NCBI GenBank assembly: GCA_030068525.1
Contig: JASJOS010000006.1
Location: forward strand, 124,001 to 188,000
DNA length: 64,000 nt
Source of the DNA: Xanthocytophaga flava
GTDB lineage: Bacteria > Bacteroidota > Bacteroidia > Cytophagales > 172606-1
Direction: 5' to 3'
Below the pieces are notes generated by a model. The model was given only the letters and a program-made list of their open reading frames with translations. It made no database searches and was not told the origin of the DNA. The position numbers and the translations under genes were made by a program. Shown here one piece after another: positions 46,501 to 55,221 of this stretch. How positions within the stretch are numbered: position 1 is the stretch's first letter; the number at the start of each line of letters is the position of its first letter.

Positions 46501-48936
46501 TTATTCAGATCGAAGGCTTTTTATCGGATTAACGAGGGCAGCTTTGGCTGCACGATAGCTGAGTGTAATCCATGCAATTAACAGCGTAATCATGATGGCA
46601 ATCACAAAAGCTCCAACACCCATTGAAATACGATATACAAAATTTTCTAACCAGTTGCTCATCAGATAATAAGCAACAGGAATAGCAAGGGCAAAGGCAA
46701 TGGCGATTAGAATGATAAATTCTTTAGATAATAATCCAATGATATTAACTATTGAAGCTCCCAGCACTTTTCGGATACCGATTTCTTTTGTTTTCTGAAC
46801 TGCGAGGAATGAGACAAGTCCATATAATCCCAGACAGGAAATAAAAATGGCTAGTGTAGCAAAAATTTTATAGGAAAGAGCCAATTGATTTTCCTGATGA
46901 TAGTAGTGTTCAATAGTTTCATCAAAGAAATGTCCCTGAAACACATACGCACCAAAGTTCTTCTCCCATGTAGCTTTTATCTGATCAACTGTCTGATGCA
47001 GGTGATTTGGATGTATCTTAACACCGGCTGTATAGAAGTTTCGTTTGGAAGCTATGATAACCATAGGTTTCATCTCGTCTCTGGCTGAGTTGGCTTTAAA
47101 ATCTTTTACAACTCCTACAATAGGTTTCCAGGATTCCCGACCCATACGTAAGGTTCTGCCAATGGCTTCCTGAGGGTCTTTTACTCCTAGTTTTCGGAGC
47201 AATGTTTCATTTACTACGATTTCTTTTGCTGTATCACTTTCAGAGTATCCTTTTCCAGCTACAAACTTGAGCCCATAGGTTTTGAAGTAATCGTAGTCAG
47301 CATATTTAACGAATGTATTGAAATCGGCATCAGTTGCCGAATTGTTGTAGGAAAAGTTACGTCCCCAGTTGTTACTGGATGAGGGGGGATCATTGGCAAG
47401 ACTGACTGATACTACAGATGGATTTTGAAGCAGTTCTCTTTTAAATCCTTCAAAGTGAGTCCGATTCAGGCTATCATCCGGGTTGATATTAACAACATAG
47501 ACAGCTTCTTTGTTGAAACCGAGATCCAGATCCCTGATAAAATTCATTTGAGTAATGGCTATCAGGGTACCAATGATCAGAACCTGAGAGATGGAAAACT
47601 GAAGTACAACCAATCCTCTTCGTAATGGAATGCCACCAATGTTACGGGTGGTAATTTTATTTTTTAGTGCTTGAGATGGCTCAAAACCAGATAAAATAAT
47701 AGCTGGGTAAATACCAGACAACAAGCTAACAATAATGGTTACCAGAATGATAAACGCAATAATGATAGGATTCTGAAGGAAAGGTATATTTTCTGGTACA
47801 TTAGATATTTCACGTAGAAACGGAAGTGCCAGACGCGCCAGAATAATTGCCATCACCATTGCAAATACGACAATAAGAGTCGTTTCTCCCAGAAACTGTC
47901 CGATCAGTTGCAATCTGTTACTTCCCAATACTTTGCGTATTCCAACCTCTTTGGATCTGTTTACAGCCTGAGCTGTTGCCAGATTGATAAAGTTGATACA
48001 AGCCATTACCAGAATCAAAATACCAATAAACGAGAGTGTAAGTAATGTGCTTTTGCTGGTCATATGATCACCCAGATTTTCATACTGGGTATCAAAATGG
48101 TTTTCACTCAGTGGTAATAATCTGTGAATTGTTTTTGCATTGCCTGTATTAGAATAGTGTTTATCACTAAATTTCTGTAAGGCTTTCTCCAGATTGGTGG
48201 CTGAATATTTTTCAGGAAGCAGAAGAAATACTTGGTGACTGCTGCTGGTGCTACCCCAGTTATCTTTTGTATATCCGTGAACAGGAGAGCTTTTGAATGT
48301 TTCGTAAGAAACAAGTACTTTGAAGGGAAAGTCTGAATTTTGAGGGGCATCCTCCAGAACACCTGTTACTTTTAGCGTCAAAGAATTATCTAGTTTCAGG
48401 TACCGACCTGGTGCCTCCTGCCATCTGGTAAAATACTTTTCAGCCTGGGTACGGGTAAGAACCACTGTGTTTGGATCCTTTAAGCTTGTGTAAGCATTGC
48501 CTATAAGCCATTGTGAGTCAAAAATGTCAAAAAAGGCAGGTTCTATAAAAACGACTCCGATATCTTCTATAAATTTCTTTTGGGAAAGATTATCTTCTGG
48601 CTGATTGCCGAGCAGTGTGATCTGACTTCCATAGATACTGTTTATAGAAGCTATTTTTTCGATTTGAGGCATATCCAATCGTAAAGCATCAGGTGCTGGG
48701 GTAGGAGCGCCCGGATTACGTCCTATATCGCCACTTGGATATTTTTGATCTGTTGCCAGTCGGTAGATCCGGTGGAAGTTTTTGTGGAATGTATCATAGC
48801 TTACTTCAAACTGTACAATGGTAAAAATTAACAGACATGCAGCAATGCCGACAGCTAATCCCACTATATTGATAGTAGTATAGCCTTTACTGCGGAATAT
48901 ATTGCGTAGGCCAATGACGATATAGTTTTTGAGCAT
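46501..48936 (-). CDS. Double-length FtsX/MacB-type ABC permease 8
   Basis: There are 811 residues from the ATG at 48936 (MLKNYIVIGLRN), which matches the paralogues' start; an ATG at 48963 adds nine polar residues. Coupling motifs are KEVGIRKVLGSNRLQ (about 327) and AVQKTKEIGIRKVLGAS (about 715). The central TM is LVVLQFSISQVLIIGT. It ends NPIKSLRSE. It is nearest to permease 6. Hairpins on both sides suggest a separate single-gene transcript directly downstream of the MacAB-like module. Confidence 0.88.
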   Translation of the reverse strand: MLKNYIVIGLRNIFRSKGYTTINIVGLAVGIAACLLIFTIVQFEVSYDTFHKNFHRIYRLATDQKYPSGDIGRNPGAPTPAPDALRLDMPQIEKIASINSIYGSQITLLGNQPEDNLSQKKFIEDIGVVFIEPAFFDIFDSQWLIGNAYTSLKDPNTVVLTRTQAEKYFTRWQEAPGRYLKLDNSLTLKVTGVLEDAPQNSDFPFKVLVSYETFKSSPVHGYTKDNWGSTSSSHQVFLLLPEKYSATNLEKALQKFSDKHYSNTGNAKTIHRLLPLSENHFDTQYENLGDHMTSKSTLLTLSFIGILILVMACINFINLATAQAVNRSKEVGIRKVLGSNRLQLIGQFLGETTLIVVFAMVMAIILARLALPFLREISNVPENIPFLQNPIIIAFIILVTIIVSLLSGIYPAIILSGFEPSQALKNKITTRNIGGIPLRRGLVVLQFSISQVLIIGTLIAITQMNFIRDLDLGFNKEAVYVVNINPDDSLNRTHFEGFKRELLQNPSVVSVSLANDPPSSSNNWGRNFSYNNSATDADFNTFVKYADYDYFKTYGLKFVAGKGYSESDTAKEIVVNETLLRKLGVKDPQEAIGRTLRMGRESWKPIVGVVKDFKANSARDEMKPMVIIASKRNFYTAGVKIHPNHLHQTVDQIKATWEKNFGAYVFQGHFFDETIEHYYHQENQLALSYKIFATLAIFISCLGLYGLVSFLAVQKTKEIGIRKVLGASIVNIIGLLSKEFIILIAIAFALAIPVAYYLMSNWLENFVYRISMGVGAFVIAIMITLLIAWITLSYRAAKAALVNPIKSLRSE

Positions 48937-49038
48937 AGGTTTGGAAGTTGAAAGTGCACTCATCTCTACTTTGATAATGCCAATCCATATGCCAAAATGA
49001 AAAACGTACGTATTTTCTCTGTAAAGGATACTATAAAT

Positions 49039-49087
49039 AAAAACAGGTGTACGAATCTGAACGTAATTGTCCGTTTCCGTACACCTG
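49039..49087 (-). terminator. Terminator of the MacA/HlyD-like gene
   Basis: Perfect 10-bp arms CAGGTGTACG (49044-49053) and 49078-49087 enclose a 24-base loop. TTTTTATTT follows on the minus strand, 22 bp past the stop. Confidence 0.7.
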
Positions 49088-49109
49088 AAAAATAAGGTTT
49101 TATATATTA

Positions 49110-50204
49110 TTATCCGTTACTAGCAGCAGTTTCGCTTACTTTGATTTTATCTTCTTTCTTCACGCCGGATACTACCTCTATATTTATTCCATCTGAAATG
49201 CCTGTTTTAACAATGCGTTTTTCGAATTTCTGAGGAGCTGTTTCTACCTCTACAAACACACTGTCTTTCTTGAATTGTAACAGACTTTCTTTGATTGCCA
49301 GCACCTGATCTTTTTTGTCCAGAACAATATCCGCATTGGCACTATAGCCTGCGCGAATGAATTCGTTTTCAGGTAATACGACCCGTGCTTTTATCTGAAA
49401 CTTAATAGCTCCTTCTTTGGTAACGCCTTTGGGGGAGATATAATACAGGTTAGCCTGGTATTTTTTATCTTCAATAGCACCAATTGTCATCGCGAGCTCC
49501 ATGCCTTCTTTAAGCTTAGCTACTTCGGCTTCGTCTACTTCTCCTTCAAAAATCAGACTTTTCATGTCCGCTACAGTGGCAATGGTAGTACCTTCATTGA
49601 AGTTATTGCGTTCAATTACAGAAGTACCCACTTTCACAGGTACATCCAACAACATACCGCTAATTGTTGAATAGATAATATTGGAAATTTCACTTTTGCG
49701 CAGTGAACTTCCACTTTTCAGAATATGTAACTGGTTCTCCGCTGCATCCACTGCCTGCTTTTTCAGATTGTAGTCCGACAGATAACGGCGGTACTCCTGT
49801 TCGGCTACTACTTTCTGATCATATAGCTGCTGAAATCTGTCAAACTCTTTTTTAGCTTCATTCAACTGAATTTTAGCTTGTTCGAGTGTATTTTCAGCCT
49901 GGTTAATATTGGCAAGGTTAGGAACAATCTTAATCTTGGCAATAGGCTGGCCAGATTTAACAGTTTGTCCTGCCTCTACAAATAATTCCTCTACGATACC
50001 TGAAACCTGTGGCTTTATGTTTACTTCTTTCAGAGGTACGATAGAACCTGTTGCTATTGTTTTCTTCGTAATGCTGGTTACAAACGGTTTTTCTGTTTTA
50101 TAGACTGTGGGAGTGGTCTTGGATTTATTATAAAAATAAATTCCCAGCCAGACAGATCCACCTACCACTATTAAACCTAAGATACTGTAAATGATGCGTT
50201 TCAT
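49110..50204 (-). CDS. MacA/HlyD-type efflux adaptor
   Basis: There are 364 residues from the ATG at 50204; a GTG six bases earlier is unlikely. An N-terminal TM anchor (about 5-25) is followed by the lipoyl half motif (GIVEELFVEAGQTVKSGQPIAKI, about 70-92), a coiled coil (about 100-165), the second lipoyl half and a beta-barrel with GEVDEAEVAKLKEGMEL. These match the RND/MacA periplasmic adaptor family. It lies downstream of two MacB-type permeases and their ATPase, so it probably forms a MacAB-like pump with them, exporting a lipid, peptide or small molecule through an outer-membrane channel encoded elsewhere. Confidence 0.9.
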   Translation of the reverse strand: MKRIIYSILGLIVVGGSVWLGIYFYNKSKTTPTVYKTEKPFVTSITKKTIATGSIVPLKEVNIKPQVSGIVEELFVEAGQTVKSGQPIAKIKIVPNLANINQAENTLEQAKIQLNEAKKEFDRFQQLYDQKVVAEQEYRRYLSDYNLKKQAVDAAENQLHILKSGSSLRKSEISNIIYSTISGMLLDVPVKVGTSVIERNNFNEGTTIATVADMKSLIFEGEVDEAEVAKLKEGMELAMTIGAIEDKKYQANLYYISPKGVTKEGAIKFQIKARVVLPENEFIRAGYSANADIVLDKKDQVLAIKESLLQFKKDSVFVEVETAPQKFEKRIVKTGISDGINIEVVSGVKKEDKIKVSETAASNG

Positions 50205-50301
50205 AGTCACTGAAAATAGTTAATGGCTTGTCAAAGTTATCAATGAAATGGGTTGTCGAAATGATTAATTGATGAGTGGTTGAATGGGTCAATGATCTAT
50301 C

Positions 50302-50337
50302 TAAAATCAGGCCTTTACCCTGGAAGACCTGATTTTA
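50302..50337 (-). terminator. Hairpin between MacB-type permease b and the adaptor
   Basis: A perfect 10-bp stem (50302-50311 with 50328-50337, TAAAATCAGG) has a 16-base loop, 9 bp past the stop of permease b. The T-run is only four, so it may attenuate rather than stop transcription. Confidence 0.5.
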
Positions 50338-50346
50338 AATGGTTGC

Positions 50347-51600
50347 TTATTCATCACGTAACGCAACCACAGGATCTACCGCAGCAGCTTTGGTAGCTGG
50401 TACCATACCAATCAGGGCACCGCCTATGATCAGAACAGCTGTAGCTGTAAGTGCCATAGTAAGATCAACTTCCGGATTAGCAAAAAATCCTCCTTCCGCA
50501 TTATTCTTTTTAAGAAGGTAGTTAATACCTGCAATAATACCCGTACTGGCTAGTAAGCCCATATATCCGGCAACAGTGGTAATTACTATTGTTTCCTGTA
50601 AAATCATACTAATGATAGACCATGGAGTAGCTCCCAATGCTTTTCGGATACCAATCTCTTTAGTGCGTTCTTTGACGACTATCAACATAATATTACCTAC
50701 TCCAATGACACCAGCAATGATGGTGAATATACTTACAAACCAGCTGAATGAACGAATAATCATAAACAACCCCTGAACCTGCATATATTCTTCCTCGACA
50801 TTAGCTGATCCGATTGCCCGAATATCATCCGGATGTATACGATGCCTGCTAGCCAGAAGTCTCTTAATTTTTTGTTCTACACCTGCTGCAGGAACACCTT
50901 GTTTGGGAACAAAAGCAAACCAACCAATTTTATTAACCAGATTAAATGTTTGCTGCAAAGCAGTATTACACACAAATATCTCTTTGGATGCCTGCATTAC
51001 TTCTTCTGCCTGTGTACTTCGCATGGTATAGACGCCAATTACAAGAAAGGGAATACCTCTGATCTTTATATACTTGCCTACTGGATTTTCGTCTTTCCCA
51101 AATAAAACATCCCGTACTGTTGTACCAATCACGGCTACTTTACGTCTATCCTGGATATCTTTTTCATTGATGTATCGTCCCTGAATCATACTGTAAGGAC
51201 GTACCTTAAAGAAGTCCGGATAGTCGCCATATACCTCATACGAAGCACTTTTTTGCTCATACACTACAGCAAAGCTACCTCCCAGATTCAGTCGGGGTGC
51301 TACAACTGCCAGTTCAGGAATATTGTTGCGAATAGCATCTACATCGTCATTGTTAAACTGAACAAATCTGCCTGGTTGAAGGCCTTTGTAGGCCATACTA
51401 GTGCGTTGACCCCAAACAAAAATGGCATTTTTGGCTACATCAAATTGCCCTTCTATGCCATTTTCAAATCCACGACCACTTCCAAGCAGAATTACCAGCA
51501 TACCAATACCCCAGGCAACACCCAGTCCGGTGAGAATAGTGCGAAGTTTATTTTTGCGGATGGTAGAATAAATTTCCTGCCATTTATCAATATCAAACAT
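50347..51600 (-). CDS. MacB-type ABC permease b (single length)
   Basis: There are 417 residues from the ATG at 51600. A strong Shine-Dalgarno AGGAG sits 7 nt before this ATG, which decides it over the in-frame ATG at 51621; the same N-terminus (MFDIDKWQEI) occurs in its neighbour. The layout is one TM (about 20-45), a MacB periplasmic domain and an FtsX block of three helices with ERTKEIGIRKALGATPWS (about 313). It ends VDPVVALRDE. The usual MacB ATPase domain is absent and is supplied by the separate ATPase gene. It probably forms a heterodimeric permease with permease a, 107 bp upstream. Confidence 0.9.
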   Translation of the reverse strand: MFDIDKWQEIYSTIRKNKLRTILTGLGVAWGIGMLVILLGSGRGFENGIEGQFDVAKNAIFVWGQRTSMAYKGLQPGRFVQFNNDDVDAIRNNIPELAVVAPRLNLGGSFAVVYEQKSASYEVYGDYPDFFKVRPYSMIQGRYINEKDIQDRRKVAVIGTTVRDVLFGKDENPVGKYIKIRGIPFLVIGVYTMRSTQAEEVMQASKEIFVCNTALQQTFNLVNKIGWFAFVPKQGVPAAGVEQKIKRLLASRHRIHPDDIRAIGSANVEEEYMQVQGLFMIIRSFSWFVSIFTIIAGVIGVGNIMLIVVKERTKEIGIRKALGATPWSIISMILQETIVITTVAGYMGLLASTGIIAGINYLLKKNNAEGGFFANPEVDLTMALTATAVLIIGGALIGMVPATKAAAVDPVVALRDE

Positions 51601-51707
51601 AGCCAGCTCCTTTCTGTTCATTCCTATATTGGGAACGAGTTAACGCTGGTAAATACACGTTTATCATTTTATTTCTGAATAGAAGGGTAAGGGTAGGAAA
51701 GATACTA

Positions 51708-53048
51708 CTAATCTGCTCGTAAAGCTTCAATTGGTTTAATGTTCGCTGCCTTCATGGCAGGAAATAATCCTGCTAATGCACCTGCAACTACCAATACACC
51801 AATTGCAATAAAAATCAGATTGAGATTGACTACCGGATAGGTGAAATAACGAATCTCATTTTTTGCTTGTGTAATAAAATAACCTATTAGTTCAAGCATT
51901 CCAACACCTGCCAGGAATCCAAGATAACCAGCTACAGAAGTGATAATAATTGATTCCTGAATTACTAGACTCACAATAGAAAAGGGTGTAGCACCTATTG
52001 CTTTTCGAATTCCGATCTCTTTTGTTCGCTCTTTGATAATAATAAGCATGATATTGCTAACTCCCACAATACCTGCAATCAGGGTACACATGCTGATAAA
52101 CCAGACAAAAGCTGCGATGCCATCAAACAAGCCCATGAATCGTTCAAAGTTTTCTTCGTTGTTGTTAAGGTTGACTGCTTCTTCATCCTTAACATCAAAC
52201 TGATGTTTACCAGCAAGTAATTGCCTCACCTTTCCCTGTACTTCGCTTACCCGAACGCCTTTTTCAGTAGTAAGGGCCATGGTATGTACACGATTATATA
52301 AGTTAAAGGTACTTTGCAATGTGGTAATCGGCATAACCGAACGTTCTTCCAGTCGACCTTGCTCGGCTTTATTAGTAAAGACACCCACAACCTGAAAATA
52401 AATGCCTGCAACTCTATTGGAATCTGTTTTTTGGGTATTAGCAGTATTGGTTGTGGTAGTAGTTGTTTCTTCTTTTTTCTTCTCTTTTAGTACCATCACT
52501 TTGACATATTTTCCTATTACTTCGTCCAGCGGTACATCTGCTCCAAATAATACTTCTTTTACCCGTTTGCCAATCACCATCACCTTACGACGTTCTTTCA
52601 TGTCCAAGGGATTGAGGTTGCGGCCTGCTGCGATTTTTGAACCATTGATATCCAGATAATCGCGATTTACCCCATGTATCTGATAGGAACCATTTTTATC
52701 TTTGTAACTGATTGTGTATTCACCCCAGAAAAATGTTCGAGGGGCTAGTTTTTCAACTCCATCAACCTGATAATTGATAGATTGAGCGTCATCATTGGTG
52801 AATATTACCTCACGACCTGGCTTCATTCCTTTATATGGAAGGGATGTTTTGCCACCCCAGATCCAAAGACTGTTTTTGGCTTCATCAGCAAATTCACGTT
52901 CAATGCCATGCTGCATCCCATTGCCGGCACCCAGCAACACCACCAGCATAAATATCCCCCAGAACACACCAAATGCCGTCAATATCGTACGCAGTTTATT
53001 CTTGCTCATAGTCGCGAGAATTTCCTGCCATTTATCTAAATCAAACAT
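51708..53048 (-). CDS. MacB-type ABC permease a (single length)
   Basis: This 446-aa permease has a GGGAGG Shine-Dalgarno before the ATG at 53048. One TM (about 20-45) is followed by a periplasmic domain and an FtsX block with ERTKEIGIRKAIGATPFS (about 341). It ends KPIEALRAD. Compared with permease b it carries an insertion of about 25 residues in the periplasmic domain that is Lys/Glu then Thr/Asn rich (KEKKKEETTTTTTNTANT, about 185-205). Partner of permease b, the ATPase and the adaptor in a MacAB-like pump. Confidence 0.9.
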   Translation of the reverse strand: MFDLDKWQEILATMSKNKLRTILTAFGVFWGIFMLVVLLGAGNGMQHGIEREFADEAKNSLWIWGGKTSLPYKGMKPGREVIFTNDDAQSINYQVDGVEKLAPRTFFWGEYTISYKDKNGSYQIHGVNRDYLDINGSKIAAGRNLNPLDMKERRKVMVIGKRVKEVLFGADVPLDEVIGKYVKVMVLKEKKKEETTTTTTNTANTQKTDSNRVAGIYFQVVGVFTNKAEQGRLEERSVMPITTLQSTFNLYNRVHTMALTTEKGVRVSEVQGKVRQLLAGKHQFDVKDEEAVNLNNNEENFERFMGLFDGIAAFVWFISMCTLIAGIVGVSNIMLIIIKERTKEIGIRKAIGATPFSIVSLVIQESIIITSVAGYLGFLAGVGMLELIGYFITQAKNEIRYFTYPVVNLNLIFIAIGVLVVAGALAGLFPAMKAANIKPIEALRAD

Positions 53049-53136
53049 AGAATACCTCCCTCTGACTCTTATGAAGGAAAGAGATTTTTAGATTTTATTT
53101 TGAAGAGTAGTAGATTGAAGAATGTAGATTAATCTA

Positions 53137-53664
53137 TCAGGAGCCTTTACAGAGTTTGATAGATTCTTCGAATTTACGCACCATTTCCTGCACCAGTTTT
53201 TCGTCTTTGGTAGACAAACTCAAGGAAGTATTGTCGTCGTCTTTTTTATTACCTTTTTCGTCTTTCATGTTGAAAGAACCTGAAATAGAATTGTCATTGC
53301 CAAAGCCCATATCCATCTTCATTTTGTCTGGAGGGACATTGAGCATCAAGGTGTAGTTACCATCTTTTTCTTTTTTGTAACTTACCTTAGTGACGTCTTT
53401 TAACAACCAGTTGAGATGAAATCCCATTGAAAAGTTATCTTCTTTGTTATCAGTTACCACATTCATTGCCATCTGGCAATTGGTAAATTTAAAATCAGGC
53501 TTGGTTTCTTTTTCACCCGATTTTTTGTTGTCTTCTTTTACTAATGTATTCAGCATTTTCTCCAGCCATTGTGTGTTTTTTTGTAAGGCAGGACTTTGTG
53601 CCTGAACAAATGAGGCTGATAAGAGAAAAAATGCAAATGTGAAGAGAAAGAGTGTCGGTTTCAT
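53137..53664 (-). CDS. Small secreted protein of the MacAB-like operon
   Basis: There are 175 residues from the ATG at 53664, which gives a proper signal peptide (MKPTLFLFTFAFFLLSASFVQAQ); an upstream in-frame ATG at 53751 would overlap the ATPase gene. The mature part is rich in Lys/Asp (KGNKKDDDNTS) and predicted beta strands (YTLMLNVPPDKMKMDMGFG). A single Cys pair (NCQ near residue 77, LCKGS at the end) could form a disulfide. No family recognised. It sits between the ATPase and the permease genes in a probable operon, so it may be a periplasmic accessory or the pump's cargo; that is inference. Confidence 0.65.
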   Translation of the reverse strand: MKPTLFLFTFAFFLLSASFVQAQSPALQKNTQWLEKMLNTLVKEDNKKSGEKETKPDFKFTNCQMAMNVVTDNKEDNFSMGFHLNWLLKDVTKVSYKKEKDGNYTLMLNVPPDKMKMDMGFGNDNSISGSFNMKDEKGNKKDDDNTSLSLSTKDEKLVQEMVRKFEESIKLCKGS

Positions 53665-53725
53665 AGATGTAGTGTTTGTGATAGGAAGGCTACAGGGTTT
53701 GTGAAGCCCTGTAGCTGGGTACAGA

Positions 53726-54454
53726 TTATTTAATAGCGGTTTCGATCGCAATAGCAGGTTCGTGGGTACTCATTTCATGTGCTTTACCATCACTGAGAAT
53801 AAGTCCGTCTTTGAGTCGGATAACTCTGTCTGTTTGCTCTGCAATGTCATGTTCGTGGGTTACAATAATGACGGTCATACCTTGTCGGTTTACGTCTTTA
53901 AACAGCTCCATTACTTCATAGGATGTTTGTGTATCCAATGCCCCTGTAGGTTCGTCAGCCAGGATTACTTTCGGTTTGGAAATAAGGGCTCTGGCAATTG
54001 CAACCCGTTGACGTTGACCACCTGACATCTCGTTAGGCATATGTTCAGCCCACTCGCGTAAACCTACTTTATCAAGGTATTCCAATGCCAGTTTGTTGCG
54101 TTGTTTGCGGCTGACTTTTTGATAGTACAAGGGCAATGCAACATTCTCCATTGCATTTTTGAACGAAAGTAGATTGAATGACTGAAATACAAATCCAATA
54201 AACTGATTGCGGTAGTAAGCGGCTTTGGCCTGTGATAAGTTTTTATCAATCAATTGTCCTGCTAATGAATAGGCTCCTTCATCGTGGTTGTCCAGAATTC
54301 CCAGAATATTCAACATGGTGGATTTTCCGGAACCTGATGATCCCATAATTGATACGAGTTCTCCTTCCTCAATGGTTAGATCTATGCCTTTTAATACATG
54401 CATTTTGTTCTGTGCCAGTGAGTAGTACTTGTGGATGTTACGTAGTTTTATCAT
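53726..54454 (-). CDS. ABC transporter ATPase, MacB/LolD type
   Basis: This 242-aa cytoplasmic ATPase is complete: Walker [10 protein letters not shown] (about 38-46), Q-loop [11 protein letters not shown] (about 90), signature [15 protein letters not shown] (about 143), Walker [13 protein letters not shown] (about 163) and H-loop IIVTHEHD (about 197). FVFQSFNLL and DEPTGALD are typical of the LolD/MacB/FtsE class that drives FtsX-like permeases by mechanotransmission. It is the only ATPase in the 26-kb cluster of ten permeases and the first gene of the run. It certainly fits the adjacent MacB-type pair; whether it also energises the double-length permeases is open. Confidence 0.93.
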   Translation of the reverse strand: MIKLRNIHKYYSLAQNKMHVLKGIDLTIEEGELVSIMGSSGSGKSTMLNILGILDNHDEGAYSLAGQLIDKNLSQAKAAYYRNQFIGFVFQSFNLLSFKNAMENVALPLYYQKVSRKQRNKLALEYLDKVGLREWAEHMPNEMSGGQRQRVAIARALISKPKVILADEPTGALDTQTSYEVMELFKDVNRQGMTVIIVTHEHDIAEQTDRVIRLKDGLILSDGKAHEMSTHEPAIAIETAIK

Positions 54455-54983
54455 AGTCAGTAGTGTGATAAGACATGTATGTTAGACTATTTTTAGCTGC
54501 TGATTTATCCTTTATGGAAATAAAAAACTATGGTAACCCATTTTTAGAATAAATATTATGTAATGCAAGGTAGTGGGTTTACAATAGTGATATTTTGTTT
54601 TTGTATGGACTGTTTTCTGTTTGGATGACTGGTTAGAAAACAGGATGAAAAAACGATTGTGTTGGATGAGAACAGTATTTTATTGTCTGTTATTCCGATG
54701 AGATGCAAAAGCCACACTAAAGGTTGCACTAAGACCGAAAAATTTTTCAGAAAAGATGATTCTTGGTTGGAGAATATAGGTGAGTGGAAGCTTCTACCCA
54801 TATTTTATATTCTGACAGAAATGTAGATTGAGCAAAGCTTGTATCTGAAGAGAACGTTTGTTAAGTAAAAAATTATTTTTCTTGTGCCTGTAACTAATTT
54901 CTGAAAAGAGGTGTCCCCCATAAGAATACAATCATACATTCCAAATTAAGAATAACTAGTCACTAAAAATCCTTCTGATAGGA
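54455..54983. other. Intergenic region upstream of the ABC operon
   Basis: These 529 bp should contain the promoter of the ABC cluster (minus) and of the small peptide gene (plus). An open frame at 54556-54801 (minus) has no coding character and overlaps likely promoter DNA. No repeat or hairpin of note. Confidence 0.4.
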
Positions 54984-55121
54984 ATGAAAATGATAACTAC
55001 GTTAACTCTTATTATTGGTAGTCTCTTGTTTGTAAATAGGAGTTGTGAAATTGAATGTATTAATCCTGATCATTGTGTCAGATGTACTGTTACTTATGTG
55101 ACCTCCTCCCATAAAAATTAA
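54984..55121 (+). CDS. Small Cys-rich exported peptide, 45 aa
   Basis: ATG at 54984 to TAA at 55121; a second ATG two codons later is also possible. The start KMITTLTLIIGSLLFVN looks like a short signal peptide. It is followed by RSCEIECINPDHCVRC, four Cys in a C-x3-C-x6-C-x2-C pattern, then a short Thr/Tyr-rich tail. The first Cys could be lipidated, though NRSC is a poor lipobox; disulfides or metal binding are alternatives. A hairpin terminator begins at the stop codon on the same strand, which supports a real gene. No family recognised. Confidence 0.5.
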   Translation: MKMITTLTLIIGSLLFVNRSCEIECINPDHCVRCTVTYVTSSHKN

Positions 55122-55162
55122 CCAGCGCCTGTACTCTTTTCAAAAGCATCAGCGCTGGTTTT
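55120..55162. terminator. Bidirectional terminator after the 45-aa gene
   Basis: Perfect 9-bp arms AACCAGCGC (55120-55128) and 55152-55160 are followed by TTTTG on the plus strand and by AATTTTT on the minus strand. It serves both the small peptide gene and the convergent DUF1206 gene. Confidence 0.75.
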
Positions 55163-55221
55163 GTAAAATAAATTCACATCCAAGATTTGGGATGATTCTT
55201 TTTGATAGTTAGTAGCTTGTT

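Noticed and set aside
46501-48963. Upstream ATG (48963) as start of permease 8
   Set aside because: The paralogues all begin at the M-x-x-N/R-Y/S position, which corresponds to the ATG at 48936.
53137-53751. Longer form of the small secreted protein starting at 53751
   Set aside because: It would overlap the ATPase gene and bury the signal peptide behind 29 polar residues; the ATG at 53664 gives a normal signal peptide.
54556-54801. Minus-strand ORF of 81 aa upstream of the ABC ATPase
   Set aside because: No signal peptide, domain or biased codon use; it lies in AT-rich promoter DNA.
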